DNA of 64,000 nucleotides, from the NCBI RefSeq assembly GCF_013003985.1, contig NZ_CP053073.1, forward strand, positions 744,001-808,000, given 5' to 3'. Below are positions 44,744 to 54,494 of the stretch, piece after piece (position 1 is the first letter of the stretch; each line of letters opens with the position of its first letter). Both the position numbers and the translations under genes were made by a program. The notes beneath the pieces are model-generated. The model was not told the origin of the DNA. It saw only the letters and a program-made list of their open reading frames with translations, and did no database searches. This stretch comes from Usitatibacter palustris. Its GTDB lineage: Bacteria; Pseudomonadota; Gammaproteobacteria; Burkholderiales; Usitatibacteraceae.

Positions 44744-46045
44744 CTAAGTATTTGATCCTGTGGTTGAAATCTGTGTTTCGGGCGTAGCCAGGAACCGTAT
44801 TTCGCGGGGGGGTGGCGGGAGCACCACGCCGCGCTCCCGAAAGCGTCCCAGGACCGTGCGGAGGATGTCGCTGCGAAGCCCGCCCTGGCCGTTCTCCGGA
44901 TCGTTGATCCAGGCGGTCAATTCGAGCTCGATTCCGGTCTCCGCGAGCCGGTTGATGGACACGCCGGGAGCCGGATCCGCGATCACTCGCGGATGCGCGC
45001 GCGCGGCCTGCAGCAGCACATCCATCGCGGCATCGATGTCGCTGTCGTAGCCCACCGATACAGGCACCTTCACGGCGAACTTGCGGTCCGAGTACGAGTG
45101 GTTCGTGACGCTTTGCGTGATCAGCGTCTCGTTGGGGATGATCGACTCGGTGCCGTCGCCAGACTTCACCACCGTGTAGCGCGCGGCGATCTCGCGCACC
45201 TCGCCGTGCCGGTTATCGACGGTCACGAGGTCGCCGATGCGGATCGAGTGGTCGAGCAGGATGATGTAGCCGCTCACGTAGTTGCTCGCGATCTTCTGCA
45301 GGCCGAAGCCCAGGCCCACGCCGAGCGCGCCGCCGAAGACCGTGAGCGCGGTGAGGTCGAGGCCCACGAGCGGCAGCGCGATCAGGATCGCCACGAAGAG
45401 CGCGATCGCGCGAATGAACTTCGAGACCACCACGCGCGTGGACATCTGCACGTCGTCGTTGGCCATGACGCGGCCTTCGAGCACGCGCGCGAACCACATC
45501 GAGACGGCGAGGGTGACGGCCACGGCCACCGCCGCCTTGAGGATCAGCAGCAGCGAGATGCGCTGCTTGCCGAGATCGAACGAAACGGAATCGAGCGCGC
45601 CGGTGACCTCGGGGAGCAGGCCCGTCACGTAAAGCAGGACACCGACCCACATGGTCCAGGCGATCGTCCGCTCAGAGCCGCGCAGGAATGCGCCCTCGGG
45701 CAGGACGAAGCGCAGCACGTAGACCAACGCGCGGATCAGGCTGAAGGCAATGAGGAGCGTGACCGCGAGGTTGAGGAAAGGCACCGGCGCGTAACGGCGC
45801 AGGACCAGCATCGCGCCCCAGGTGAACGCAAGCGCGGCGAGCGGGAAGATCACGCGGTTGAAGCCGCCTTCGCCGAACTTCCAGCGGACCTTGCGCCCAC
45901 CCAGGCGCGCGCGCAGCGAACGGGCGATGAACCACGCGAGGCCGAACGTGCCCGCGAGGACCGCGACCTGGATGAGGGTGTCGCGCGCGAGCTGCGCCGA
46001 ATCGAAGGCGCTGAAGAGGAGGTCGAGGTCGGTCGCCGCCGTCAC
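44744..46045 (-). CDS. MscS-family mechanosensitive channel
   Basis: A 433-residue channel with several N-terminal membrane segments, then the pore helix and MscS core (TVFGGALGVGLGFGLQKIASNYVSGYIILLD region) and the beta domain (GDLVTVDNRHGEVREIAARYT, IPNETLITQSVTNHSY). It releases solutes on osmotic downshift, by family knowledge. The start is GTG, overlapping the rsmB-like stop by 4 bases. It is the last gene of the purM-purN-DUF3108-rsmB-mscS run. Confidence 0.92.
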   Translation of the reverse strand: MTAATDLDLLFSAFDSAQLARDTLIQVAVLAGTFGLAWFIARSLRARLGGRKVRWKFGEGGFNRVIFPLAALAFTWGAMLVLRRYAPVPFLNLAVTLLIAFSLIRALVYVLRFVLPEGAFLRGSERTIAWTMWVGVLLYVTGLLPEVTGALDSVSFDLGKQRISLLLILKAAVAVAVTLAVSMWFARVLEGRVMANDDVQMSTRVVVSKFIRAIALFVAILIALPLVGLDLTALTVFGGALGVGLGFGLQKIASNYVSGYIILLDHSIRIGDLVTVDNRHGEVREIAARYTVVKSGDGTESIIPNETLITQSVTNHSYSDRKFAVKVPVSVGYDSDIDAAMDVLLQAARAHPRVIADPAPGVSINRLAETGIELELTAWINDPENGQGGLRSDILRTVLGRFRERGVVLPPPPREIRFLATPETQISTTGSNT

Positions 46046-47301
46046 TTCGCTCGTTCCATCACCGCTGCGAAGAAACCATCGGTGTCATGCACGTTGGGCA
46101 GCAGGCGCAGGTATTCCTCCACGCCCGGAATGCGGATGTCCTTGCGAGCGAGGACGTCCTTGCACGGGATCAGGCGGAACTCGGGATGCGCGGCCAGGAA
46201 CGCCGTAACCACCGCTTCGTTCTCCTCTTCAAGAAGGCTGCACGTGCCATAGACGAGGCGCCCGCCGGGCTTCACCAGCGCGCCCGCGGCGGCGAGGATC
46301 GCCGTCTGCTTGGCGTTCAGCTCGACCACGCCCGCCGCGGTCTGGCGCCACTTGAGGTCGGGATTGCGCCTCAGCGTGCCCAGGCCGGTGCAGGGAGCGT
46401 CCACCAGCACGCGGTCGATCTTGCCGCGCAGCCGCTTCACCTTGGCATCGTTCTCGTTGGAGATGCGCTGCGGAAAGACGTTCGACAGTCCCGAGCGTTT
46501 GAGGCGCGGTCCGAGGTTCGCGAGCCGTTTCTCCGACACGTCGAAGGCATAGAGACGACCTGACGAGCCCATCGCCGCGCCCAGTTGCAGGGTTTTCCCG
46601 CCGGCGCCCGCGCAGAAATCCACGACCATCTCGCCGCGCCGCGCTTCGAGGAGCATGCCGAGGATCTGGCTGCCTTCGTCCTGCACTTCGACCACACCTT
46701 CGAGGAAGAGGACGTGCTGGTTGAGCGCGGGCTTGTCGCGCAGGCGAATGCCGATGGGCGAATAGCGCATCGCGCGCGCGGCGATCTGGTCGCGCTCGAG
46801 GCGATCGAGCACCGGTTCGATCGGGGCCTTGGTCTCGTTCACGCGCAGGTCGAGCGGCGCGGGTTGCTGCAGGCTCTGGCCGATCGCGAGGATTTCCTCG
46901 TCGCTGTGGTTCTTGCGCAGCTTTTCGATCACCCAGTCCGGGAGGTCGACGCGAATTTCGAAGGGCAGGGCGTCGACCTTCTCGGCCTTGAGCGCGGAGA
47001 GCCACGCCTTCTCGTCCGCGCTGAGCGAGGCCTCGACCTGGCTGATGCCGATGCCCTGGGCCTTCACGATCGCCGCGAGCGCCATCTGGCGAGGTGTTCC
47101 CTCGGGCGTCAGGTGCTCGAGCAGGCGGCGGCGGCGCAGCGCGGCGCAGACCGTATCGGCGACGATGGCGCGATCCTTCTGCCCGAGGCTCTTGTGGTCG
47201 CGGAAGAATTGCTTGAGCACCTGGTCGGCGGGCTGCCGAGCGGGAAGGACGACCGTGAGTGCCTCCACGATCGCCTCGAGCTGCGCGCGGCCGATCGTCA
47301 C
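46042..47301 (-). CDS. RsmB/NOP-family rRNA cytosine-C5 methyltransferase
   Basis: A 419-residue methyltransferase of the RsmB/NOP2 type. After an N-terminal NusB-like helical region come the SAM motif DFCAGAGGKTLQLG, the catalytic DAPCTGLGTLRRNPDLKW with its motif IV cysteine, and the second cysteine in YGTCSLLEEEN. It methylates C5 of cytosine in rRNA. It differs from canonical RsmB in lacking Fmt next to it. The GTG at 47301 overlaps the DUF3108 gene stop (GTGA) and gives a family-like N-terminus (TIGRAQLEAIVEAL). Confidence 0.9.
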   Translation of the reverse strand: MTIGRAQLEAIVEALTVVLPARQPADQVLKQFFRDHKSLGQKDRAIVADTVCAALRRRRLLEHLTPEGTPRQMALAAIVKAQGIGISQVEASLSADEKAWLSALKAEKVDALPFEIRVDLPDWVIEKLRKNHSDEEILAIGQSLQQPAPLDLRVNETKAPIEPVLDRLERDQIAARAMRYSPIGIRLRDKPALNQHVLFLEGVVEVQDEGSQILGMLLEARRGEMVVDFCAGAGGKTLQLGAAMGSSGRLYAFDVSEKRLANLGPRLKRSGLSNVFPQRISNENDAKVKRLRGKIDRVLVDAPCTGLGTLRRNPDLKWRQTAAGVVELNAKQTAILAAAGALVKPGGRLVYGTCSLLEEENEAVVTAFLAAHPEFRLIPCKDVLARKDIRIPGVEEYLRLLPNVHDTDGFFAAVMERAK

Positions 47302-48377
47302 CGGGAAATGGAGGTGGCGACCTGCTCCACCTGGAATCGGTTGCGGGCGACGGGATAGCGCAGCTTCACCGGCAGGTTGTGCTGGTCGATGCCGAGCCAC
47401 ACGTCGACGGTTTCCACGGGCGTCTTGCCTTCATGACGCAGGTGAAGCGTTTTCACTTTTCCGATCGGCAAGTCCAGCTCCTCTTCGCCGAGCACGGCGA
47501 GTGAAAACGTATACAGGCGGCGCTGCGTGAATACGCGCAGCTCGACGCGGTCACCCTTGGGCGGCGAGTGCGCGAGCTGGAAGATCATCGAGAGCCAATC
47601 CACCGTGTTGTCGGCGAGCGGACCCTCGCGCGTCTCGTCGTTGCGATGGAACGTCATCGTGCGCTTGGACCAGTCGAACTCCAGGCCCTCGTCGGGCGCG
47701 CGCGGCCGGCGTTCGGTGAAGCGTTCGGGGCGAAGCCCCGCGCTCGTCACCGTGCCGCGGCTCTCTTGCGTGATCTGGCCTTCGAGGAACACGGCGAAGA
47801 AGCCCGAGGCCTGCGCGGAACCGAAGATCTCGTAGCGATTGCCTTCGCGCGACCACGTGTATTCGGAGCGGCCCTCGGCGAACGCCGAGTGCAGCGCATA
47901 GGCGATGCGCAGCTTCGCCGGAAGCGCTTCACCCGGGAACTTCGGCGGTTCGAGCGCGGCGGGCTTCGGCGGTTGCGCGAGCGCGATTTTTTCCGGAGGC
48001 GCAGGGACATCGTCACCGGCGAGCAGCTCGGTGCCCGATTCGATCGGCAGTGTCTGCTTCGGCGCGGGTTCGGGTTCGTCGATGAGGCCGGGCAGCGAGG
48101 CGACGGTCTCCTCGGGCTTGGGCGGCGAGGGCTTGGGCCGCGCGCGGCGCGGCTTCGCCTGCGCGGGGGCAGGCGTGGTTGCAGCCGCCGTTCCCTCGAT
48201 CGCAGGTGCGGCCGGATCAAGGGTGGCGGTGTAAGCCGGCTCGTCGACCGCAGGCGGCTCCACCTGGCGGGGCATCGAAGCAATGAGGGCCGCATGCGCG
48301 ATCGCCGATACCGCGAGCGCCGCCAGGGCGATGCGGTAGCGATGGAGGAATGCGCGCAGCTGGTGGGTCGAGATCAT
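47298..48377 (-). CDS. DUF3108 protein with TonB-like N-terminus
   Basis: A 359-residue protein. One N-terminal membrane anchor (ALAALAVSAIAHAALIASM) is followed by a proline-, alanine- and lysine-rich linker of about 100 residues (PAQAKPRRARPKPSPPKPEE) like that of TonB. A periplasmic DUF3108 beta domain follows (YALHSAFAEGRSEYTWSREGNRYEIFGSAQ). The function is unknown. ATG at 48377 is chosen; TTG at 48383, which would overlap the purN stop, is an alternative. It sits between purN and the rRNA methyltransferase, as in other betaproteobacteria I recall. Confidence 0.85.
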   Translation of the reverse strand: MISTHQLRAFLHRYRIALAALAVSAIAHAALIASMPRQVEPPAVDEPAYTATLDPAAPAIEGTAAATTPAPAQAKPRRARPKPSPPKPEETVASLPGLIDEPEPAPKQTLPIESGTELLAGDDVPAPPEKIALAQPPKPAALEPPKFPGEALPAKLRIAYALHSAFAEGRSEYTWSREGNRYEIFGSAQASGFFAVFLEGQITQESRGTVTSAGLRPERFTERRPRAPDEGLEFDWSKRTMTFHRNDETREGPLADNTVDWLSMIFQLAHSPPKGDRVELRVFTQRRLYTFSLAVLGEEELDLPIGKVKTLHLRHEGKTPVETVDVWLGIDQHNLPVKLRYPVARNRFQVEQVATSISR

Positions 48378-48379
48378 GT

Positions 48380-49021
48380 TCAAGCGGCGGTCCGGGGAGC
48401 GATGAGCGAATCCGAAGAAACGCCCGAGCCCGGCACCTGGACGACACCGGCCGAGGAAAATTGCACCTTGCCCTCCGCGAGCCAGCGCGCGGCCTGCGGG
48501 TAGATGCGGTGTTCCTGCTCGAGGACGCGTGCGGCGAGTGTGGCTTCCGTGTCCGAGGGAAGCACGGGCACCGCGGCCTGGATGATGATCGGACCGTGGT
48601 CGAGTGCTTCCGTCACGAAATGCACCGTCGCGCCGTGCACCTTCACGCCTTCCTCGATCGCGCGCCGGTGCGTGTGAAGCCCGGGGAACGCGGGCAGCAA
48701 CGACGGATGGATGTTCACGATGCGCTGGGCGAATCGCTGGATGAATTCCGGCGTGAGGATGCGCATGAAGCCCGCGAGCAGGATCCAGTCGGGCTCGTGT
48801 GCGGCGATCGCTTCACCGAGCGCGGCATCGAACGACTCGCGCGACGCATGGGCCTTGTGATCGATCGCCAGCGTGGGGATCCCTTTCGCGGCGGCCCACT
48901 CGAGGCCTTTCGCTTCGGGACGGTTGGAGATCACGGCGCGCACCTGGAGCCCCGTCCCGGCCTCGACCAGAGACTGCATGTTGCTGCCCCGGCCCGAGAT
49001 CAGGATGACGGCGGACTTCAT
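48380..49021 (-). CDS. purN: phosphoribosylglycinamide formyltransferase
   Basis: A 213-residue GAR transformylase, the third step of purine synthesis, using 10-formyl-tetrahydrofolate. It has the N-terminal [14 protein letters not shown] phosphoribosyl-binding loop, the folate-site pattern [13 protein letters not shown], the catalytic [16 protein letters not shown] with the conserved Asn and His, and the aspartate in LDHGPII. The ATG overlaps the purM stop by 4 bases. Confidence 0.95.
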   Translation of the reverse strand: MKSAVILISGRGSNMQSLVEAGTGLQVRAVISNRPEAKGLEWAAAKGIPTLAIDHKAHASRESFDAALGEAIAAHEPDWILLAGFMRILTPEFIQRFAQRIVNIHPSLLPAFPGLHTHRRAIEEGVKVHGATVHFVTEALDHGPIIIQAAVPVLPSDTEATLAARVLEQEHRIYPQAARWLAEGKVQFSSAGVVQVPGSGVSSDSLIAPRTAA

Positions 49022-50058
49022 GACACGACCGTTTGCGGCCCCCCGGGTTCGCGCGTGACGATCGCGCCGATCTCCGTTGCGGTCAGGCCTGCGCCCTTGA
49101 GCGTGGCGATGGCCGCGGAGACCTCGTCCTTGGGCACCACGATCACCATGCCGATGCCGCAGTTGAACGTGCGCGCCATCTCGGCGTCATCCACGCGGCC
49201 GTTCTTCTGCAGCCATTCGAAGATCGCGGGGCGTGTCCAGCGCGAGCGATCGAGCTTCGCGCAGAGGAGCTCGGGGAGGATGCGCGGAATGTTCTCGGTG
49301 AGGCCGCCCCCGGTGATGTGCGCGATGCCCTTCACCGTGGCCTTGCCCATCAACTCGAGGACCGGCTTCACGTAGATGCGCGTGGGCTCGATCAGCGCCT
49401 GGCCGATCGTGCGATCGCCTTCGAACTTCTCATGGTAATCGCCGCCGCTCGTGGCGACGATCTTGCGAATGAGCGAGTAGCCGTTCGAGTGCGGGCCGGT
49501 GGAAGCGAGGCCGATCACCGCGTCGCCGACCTTGATGGTCGTGCCGTCGATGATGCGGTCGCGCTCGACGAGGCCAACCGCGAAGCCCGCGAGGTCGTAT
49601 TCGTTCGGGTCGTACATGCCGGGCATCTCGGCGGTTTCGCCGCCGATCAACGCGCAGCCCGCCTGCTCGCAGCCAAAGGCCACGCCCTTCACGACGTCGG
49701 CCGCGACATCGACGTTCAACTTGCCGCACGCGAAGTAGTCGAGGAAGAAGATCGGCTCGGCGCCGGAGACGAGGATGTCGTTCACGCTCATCGCGACGAG
49801 GTCGATGCCGATGGTGTCGTGTTTCTTCAGACGGAAAGCGAGCTTGAGCTTGGTGCCCACGCCATCCGTGCCCGAGACCATCACCGGGTTCTTGTACTTC
49901 TTCGAGACTTCGACCAGCGCACCAAAACCGCCCACGCCCGCGAGCACTTCGGGGCGCATGGTTTTCTTCGCGTAGGGCCGGATACGCTCGACCAGTTCAT
50001 CTCCCGCGGCGATGTCGACGCCAGCGTCGGCGTAGGTCATGGAGATGCGGTTCGACAT
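49018..50058 (-). CDS. purM: phosphoribosylformylglycinamidine cyclo-ligase
   Basis: A 346-residue AIR synthetase. It closes the imidazole ring in purine synthesis using ATP. Signature segments: [20 protein letters not shown] at the start, [49 protein letters not shown], and [16 protein letters not shown]. It is the first gene of the purM-purN run, with a 65-base gap to the nadA stop. Confidence 0.96.
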   Translation of the reverse strand: MSNRISMTYADAGVDIAAGDELVERIRPYAKKTMRPEVLAGVGGFGALVEVSKKYKNPVMVSGTDGVGTKLKLAFRLKKHDTIGIDLVAMSVNDILVSGAEPIFFLDYFACGKLNVDVAADVVKGVAFGCEQAGCALIGGETAEMPGMYDPNEYDLAGFAVGLVERDRIIDGTTIKVGDAVIGLASTGPHSNGYSLIRKIVATSGGDYHEKFEGDRTIGQALIEPTRIYVKPVLELMGKATVKGIAHITGGGLTENIPRILPELLCAKLDRSRWTRPAIFEWLQKNGRVDDAEMARTFNCGIGMVIVVPKDEVSAAIATLKGAGLTATEIGAIVTREPGGPQTVVS

Positions 50059-50123
50059 GTGCGCGCGAAAGGAGGGCTTTGGGAGTGAAATTCTACCCGA
50101 TTGCCCCTCGGGACGCCGCGAAA

Positions 50124-51209
50124 CTAGGCGTCGCCGCTGCCCTTGAATGTCGGCAGGTTCGTCTTCGCGAAATCGAGCATGCGCTCGATGCAAACCTTGG
50201 CCTTGCGGCCGATCTCCGGATCGACGCGCACTTCGTTGTGCCCGCGCTCGAGCACTTCGAGCAGATTGCCCAGGCCGTTCATCGCCATCCACGGGCAGTG
50301 CGCGCAGCTCTGGCACGTCGCGCCCTTGCCGGCGGTGGGGGCTTCGATGAAGTTCACGCCGGGCAGCTTCTTGCGCATCTGGTGGAGGATGCCGCCATCG
50401 GTCGCGACGATGTACTCGGGGGCCTTCATGCGCTCGGCGGCCATGATGATGCCGGTGGTCGAGCCCACGAAGTCCGCCATCGCAATCACCGAAGGCGGCG
50501 ACTCGGGATGCACGAGCACCTTCGCCTTCGGATGCGAGAGTTTCATCTCTTCGAGCTGCTGGGCCTTGAACTCGTCGTGCACGACGCATGACGCGTTCCA
50601 CATGAGCATGTCCGCGCCGGTCTGGCGCTGGATGTAATCGCCCAGGTGCTTGTCGGGTGCGAACAGGATCTTCTTCCCCTGCGCGTGCAGGTGGGCCACG
50701 ATCTTCTCGGCGATCGAGGAAGTGACCATCCAGTCGGCGCGCGCCTTCACCGCCGCACTCGTGTTCGCGTACACCACGACGACGCGGTCGGGATGCTGGT
50801 CGCAGAACTTCGAGAACTCGTCGATGGGTGTGGCCAGATCGAGCGAGCATTCCGCCTCGAGCTCGGGCATGAGCACGCGCTTCTCCGGGTTGAGGATCTT
50901 CGCGGTCTCGCCCATGAAGCGCACGCCGGCGACGACGACGGTCTTGCCCGGATGCTCGTGGCCGAAGCGCGCCATCTCGAGCGAATCGGAGACCACGCCA
51001 CCGGTGGATTCGGCGAGATCCTGGATGTCCGGGTGGACGTAGTAGTGCGCGACGAGAACCGCGTCGCGCTCCTTCAGGAGCTTCCTGATGCGCGCGATGA
51101 TCGCGGGCTTGTCGGCGGGCGCGATGACGGTCGGCGGAATGGCGGGTGCCAGGCCGGTGCGGCCGTCAAAGCGTTCGAAGCGAATCTGGATGGGGTGGAC
51201 GGCGCTCAT
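50124..51209 (-). CDS. nadA: quinolinate synthase A
   Basis: A 361-residue 4Fe-4S enzyme that condenses iminoaspartate with dihydroxyacetone phosphate to quinolinate in NAD synthesis. Conserved cysteines lie in LEAECSLDL, in [11 protein letters not shown] and in [36 protein letters not shown] and [10 protein letters not shown] fit the family, and H in HYYVHP is the expected substrate ligand. The nadB and nadC genes are not in the window. It is divergent from hda with 114 bases between the starts. Confidence 0.95.
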   Translation of the reverse strand: MSAVHPIQIRFERFDGRTGLAPAIPPTVIAPADKPAIIARIRKLLKERDAVLVAHYYVHPDIQDLAESTGGVVSDSLEMARFGHEHPGKTVVVAGVRFMGETAKILNPEKRVLMPELEAECSLDLATPIDEFSKFCDQHPDRVVVVYANTSAAVKARADWMVTSSIAEKIVAHLHAQGKKILFAPDKHLGDYIQRQTGADMLMWNASCVVHDEFKAQQLEEMKLSHPKAKVLVHPESPPSVIAMADFVGSTTGIIMAAERMKAPEYIVATDGGILHQMRKKLPGVNFIEAPTAGKGATCQSCAHCPWMAMNGLGNLLEVLERGHNEVRVDPEIGRKAKVCIERMLDFAKTNLPTFKGSGDA

Positions 51210-51323
51210 GAGAACGATTTTGCCATAGGGGGCATGTTAGAATTTCGCCGGCAATTTCCGAGTGGCCCTGCTGCCCCTCGAAGCGAACTTCCATCAGCCC
51301 TTGAAGCCACTTCCGGCCTGCCG

Positions 51324-51980
51324 TTGAAGCAACTCCTGCTCGATTTCACCGAAGCGCCTGCGCCCACCTTCGCGAATTTCGCGGCGGGCCGCAATGGCGA
51401 GCTGCTGGCCGCGCTCGACGCGGCGGTGAAGGGGCAAAACACCGAGCGTGTGCTCTATGTTTGGGGCGAATCGGGCGCAGGCAAGACCCACCTCCTGCGG
51501 GCCTTCGCGGAGGCGACCGCGTCGCGCCATTCGCGCTACGTCCGGGCAGCGGACTTCGATGGAGCCATCGCCCCGGTCCTCGTGCTCGACGACATCGAGC
51601 AGCTTCCCGAGGATCACCAGGTGACGCTCTTCAACGCCTTCAACGAGCGCACCTTCGCCTTCCTGCTGGTGTCCGCGCGCTCCGCGCCGCGCGACCTCGC
51701 CCTGCGGCGCGACCTCGCCTCGCGCCTTGCCACGGGCCTCACCTATCGCGCGCTTCTCCTCACGGATGCCGAGAAGAGCGCGGCCCTGGCCGCCCACGCA
51801 GCCTCGCGCGGCTTCCCGCTCGCCGACGAAGTTCGCTCGTACCTGCTCACGCACGCCCGCCGTGACATGCCTTCTCTCATCGGTGCGCTCGACACGCTCG
51901 ACCGCTACTCGATCGAAACCGGTCGCCCGATCACCGTGCCGCTGCTGAAAGCGGCCCTCCGGCCCGAGACCGCCGCATGA
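51324..51980 (+). CDS. hda: DnaA regulatory inactivator Hda
   Basis: A 218-residue AAA+ protein that stimulates ATP hydrolysis by DnaA to limit re-initiation. MKQLLLDF at the start is the clamp-binding segment of Hda, followed by TFANFAAGRN, a Walker A-like GESGAGKTHL and a Walker B LVLDDIEQLP, and a sensor/arginine-finger region (RRDLASRL). The TTG at 51324 is chosen because it gives the QLLLD clamp motif right after the start; an in-frame ATG at 51234 would add 30 residues not seen in Hda. It overlaps the next gene by 4 bases. Confidence 0.88.
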   Translation: MKQLLLDFTEAPAPTFANFAAGRNGELLAALDAAVKGQNTERVLYVWGESGAGKTHLLRAFAEATASRHSRYVRAADFDGAIAPVLVLDDIEQLPEDHQVTLFNAFNERTFAFLLVSARSAPRDLALRRDLASRLATGLTYRALLLTDAEKSAALAAHAASRGFPLADEVRSYLLTHARRDMPSLIGALDTLDRYSIETGRPITVPLLKAALRPETAA

Positions 51981-52636
51981 AGCTCGCCCTGTTCGACCTC
52001 GACAACACGCTGCTCGACGGCGACAGCGACCACGCCTGGGCGCAGTTCCTGATCGAGGAGGGCGTGCTTGACGGGCCCGAATACACGACGCGCAACGAGT
52101 GGTTCTACGAGCGCTACAAGGACGGCACGCTCGACATCGCGCAGTTCCTCGAATTCCAGCTCGCGCCGATCGCCAATCGGCCCCGCGCGCAACTCGATGC
52201 CTGGCACCGCGAGTTCATGCAGCGCAAGATCCGGGGCATGATCCTCCCGGCCGCACCCGCCCTCATCGCGAAGCACGCCAAGGACACGACCGCCATCGTT
52301 ACCGCCACGAACCGATTCATCACCGCCCCGATCGCCGCCGAGCTCGGCATTCCGAACCTCCTCGCGACCGACATCGAGGAAGTCGATGGCGTCTTCACCG
52401 GCAAGCCGCGCGGCACGCCCACGTTCCGCGAAGGCAAGATCAAGCGCGTGGATGAATGGCTCGCCGCCCAGGGCCGCCGACTTTCCGATTACGCGGAGAG
52501 CTGGTTCTACAGCGATTCGCTCAACGATCTTCCGCTGCTCGAGCGCGTGACGAACCCGGTCGCGGTCGATCCGGATCCCACGCTGCGCGCCCACGCCGTC
52601 AAGCGCGGCTGGCCGGTCATGAGCCTTCGGCCATGA
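51977..52636 (+). CDS. HAD-IB family phosphatase
   Basis: A 219-residue haloacid dehalogenase-like phosphatase, subfamily IB (SerB-like). Motif I is FDLDNTLLDGDS, motif II is IVTATN, motif III has K in REGKIKRV, and motif IV is YSDSLNDLPLLE. Members remove phosphate from phosphoserine or small metabolites. The substrate is unknown. It sits between hda and pcnB with 4-base overlaps on both sides, an order conserved in betaproteobacteria, from memory. Confidence 0.92.
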   Translation: MKLALFDLDNTLLDGDSDHAWAQFLIEEGVLDGPEYTTRNEWFYERYKDGTLDIAQFLEFQLAPIANRPRAQLDAWHREFMQRKIRGMILPAAPALIAKHAKDTTAIVTATNRFITAPIAAELGIPNLLATDIEEVDGVFTGKPRGTPTFREGKIKRVDEWLAAQGRRLSDYAESWFYSDSLNDLPLLERVTNPVAVDPDPTLRAHAVKRGWPVMSLRP

Positions 52637-54009
52637 TCCGCAAGTTCATCAACAAGATGCTGGGCCGCGAGGCGCGTCCGCAACGCAAGGACGCGAAGCC
52701 GGTCATCTACACGAAGGACAAGCACAACATCCGCAAGGAATCGATCAGCCGCTGCGCGCGCCGCACCTGCGAGGACCTGCAGCGCGCGGGCCACGCCGCG
52801 TTCGTGGTCGGCGGCGCGGTGCGCGATCTCCTCGTGGGCCGCCTGCCCAAGGACTTCGACGTCGCCACCAGCGCGACGCCGGAGGAAGTGCGCTCCGTGT
52901 TCCGGCGCTCGCGCATCATCGGGCGGCGCTTCCAGATCGTGCACGTGCTCTGCGGACAGGAAGTCGTGGAGACTTCGACGTTCCGCGCCGTGCTCACGCG
53001 CGAAGCCGGCGACGAAAACACGGACGAGCACGGCCGCATGCTCTCCGACAACGTGTTCGGCACGCAGGCCGAAGACGCCGCGCGCCGCGACTTCACCATG
53101 AACGCGCTGTTCTACGACCCGGTGAAGGAAGAGGTCTGGGATTACCACCACGGCATGAAGGACGTGCAGGCCAAGCGCCTCGTCATGATCGGGGATCCCG
53201 CGCTGCGCTACCGCGAAGACCCCGTGCGCATGCTGCGGGCCGCGCGCCTGGCCGCGAAGCTCGGCTTCACGATCGACGCGAAGACCGAGGCGCCGATCCA
53301 CACGCACCGGCACCTGATCAAGAACGTTCCGCAGGCGCGCCTCTTCGAGGAGATCCTGAAGCTGCTCCTCTCGGGCAACGCCGCGGAGTGCGCGCTGCTG
53401 TTGCGCAAGCTCGAACTCCACCACGGCTTGCTGCCGCTGCTCGACGCGGCGCTCGACGATCCCGATACCGGTCCGTTCGCGATGGCCGCGTTGCGCGCCA
53501 CCGACGAGCGCCTCGCCGCCGACAAGCCCGTCTCGCCCGCCTTCCTGCTCGCCGCCCTCCTGTGGGGCCGCGTCGAGAAGAGCCTCAAGCGCCACGAACT
53601 AGCCGGCGAGCCGACGATGCCCGCGCTGCATTCCGCGATGCATGAAGCGCTCGACGCGCAGCGCGAGTCGCTTGCGATCCCGCGCCGCTTCGACGCGACG
53701 ATGAAGGAGCTGTGGCTGCTGCAGCCGCGCTTCCTGCAGCGCGGCGGCCAGCGGCCATTCCGGCTGATCGAGCATCCGCGCTTCCGCGCCGCCTACGATT
53801 TCTTCGAGCTGCGTGCGCGTTCCGGAAATGCTCCGCTCGACATCGCGCAGTGGTGGGAACGCTTCCAGGACGTCAACGTCGACCAGCGCGAGCGGATGCT
53901 CGTGAGCGAGGAGGCGGGGCCCAAGAAGAAGCGCCGCCGCCGCCGTGGCGGGAAGGGACGCGGCCAGGGCGAAGGGGCGCCCGACACCCAGCCGGAAGGC
54001 GACGGTTGA
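52633..54009 (+). CDS. pcnB: poly(A) polymerase I
   Basis: A 458-residue RNA 3' polyadenylating enzyme of the class II nucleotidyltransferases. Key segments are VVGGAVRDLLVGRLPKDFDVAT with the catalytic D-x-D, the ARRDFTMNALFY motif, and GDPALRYREDPVRMLRA in the neck. It differs from CCA-adding enzymes in its extended C-terminus, which ends in a strongly basic tail (KKKRRRRRGG near 435-445). Poly(A) tails mark RNA for decay. It overlaps both neighbours by 4 bases. Confidence 0.93.
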   Translation: MIRKFINKMLGREARPQRKDAKPVIYTKDKHNIRKESISRCARRTCEDLQRAGHAAFVVGGAVRDLLVGRLPKDFDVATSATPEEVRSVFRRSRIIGRRFQIVHVLCGQEVVETSTFRAVLTREAGDENTDEHGRMLSDNVFGTQAEDAARRDFTMNALFYDPVKEEVWDYHHGMKDVQAKRLVMIGDPALRYREDPVRMLRAARLAAKLGFTIDAKTEAPIHTHRHLIKNVPQARLFEEILKLLLSGNAAECALLLRKLELHHGLLPLLDAALDDPDTGPFAMAALRATDERLAADKPVSPAFLLAALLWGRVEKSLKRHELAGEPTMPALHSAMHEALDAQRESLAIPRRFDATMKELWLLQPRFLQRGGQRPFRLIEHPRFRAAYDFFELRARSGNAPLDIAQWWERFQDVNVDQRERMLVSEEAGPKKKRRRRRGGKGRGQGEGAPDTQPEGDG

Positions 54010-54494
54010 AAGCCATCCGGGCCGTGGTGGCGCTGGGCTCGAATCTCGAGGACCCCGCGGCCCAAGTCCGCACCGCCTTCGACGAGATCGGCTCGATTCC
54101 AGGAACGAAAGTGCTCAAGCGTTCCGCACTCTTTCGCACCGCGCCCGTCGGCTTTCTCGATCAAGACCCGTTCATCAACGCCTGCGCACTGGTCGAGACG
54201 ACGCTCGCGCCCAAGGCCCTGCTCGATGCGCTGCTCGCCATCGAACGCTTGCATGGCCGCGTGCGCGAGATCCCGAACGGTCCGCGCACGCTCGACCTCG
54301 ACATCGTTCTCTACGGCGGGATCGCGCACCATGAGCACGGCCTGACCATTCCGCATCCGCGCGCCGGCGAACGTGCGTTCGTCCTGGCGCCGCTCGTGGA
54401 TGTCTGGCCCGACGCGGAAATTCCGGGGCAGGGCCGCGCGGCAGAACTTCTCGGCCGCGTGCGCGACCAGGCGATCGAGAAGCTCGCCGCATGA
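54006..54494 (+). CDS. folK: 2-amino-4-hydroxy-6-hydroxymethyldihydropteridine pyrophosphokinase
   Basis: A 162-residue enzyme that transfers pyrophosphate from ATP to the pterin in folate synthesis. Visible are VALGSNLEDP at the start, LFRTAPVGFLDQDPFINAC, and the hallmark GPRTLDLDIVLYGG. The TTG start overlaps the pcnB stop (TTGA). The pcnB-folK order is standard in proteobacteria; here a deoxynucleoside kinase lies between folK and panB. Confidence 0.94.
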   Translation: MKAIRAVVALGSNLEDPAAQVRTAFDEIGSIPGTKVLKRSALFRTAPVGFLDQDPFINACALVETTLAPKALLDALLAIERLHGRVREIPNGPRTLDLDIVLYGGIAHHEHGLTIPHPRAGERAFVLAPLVDVWPDAEIPGQGRAAELLGRVRDQAIEKLAA

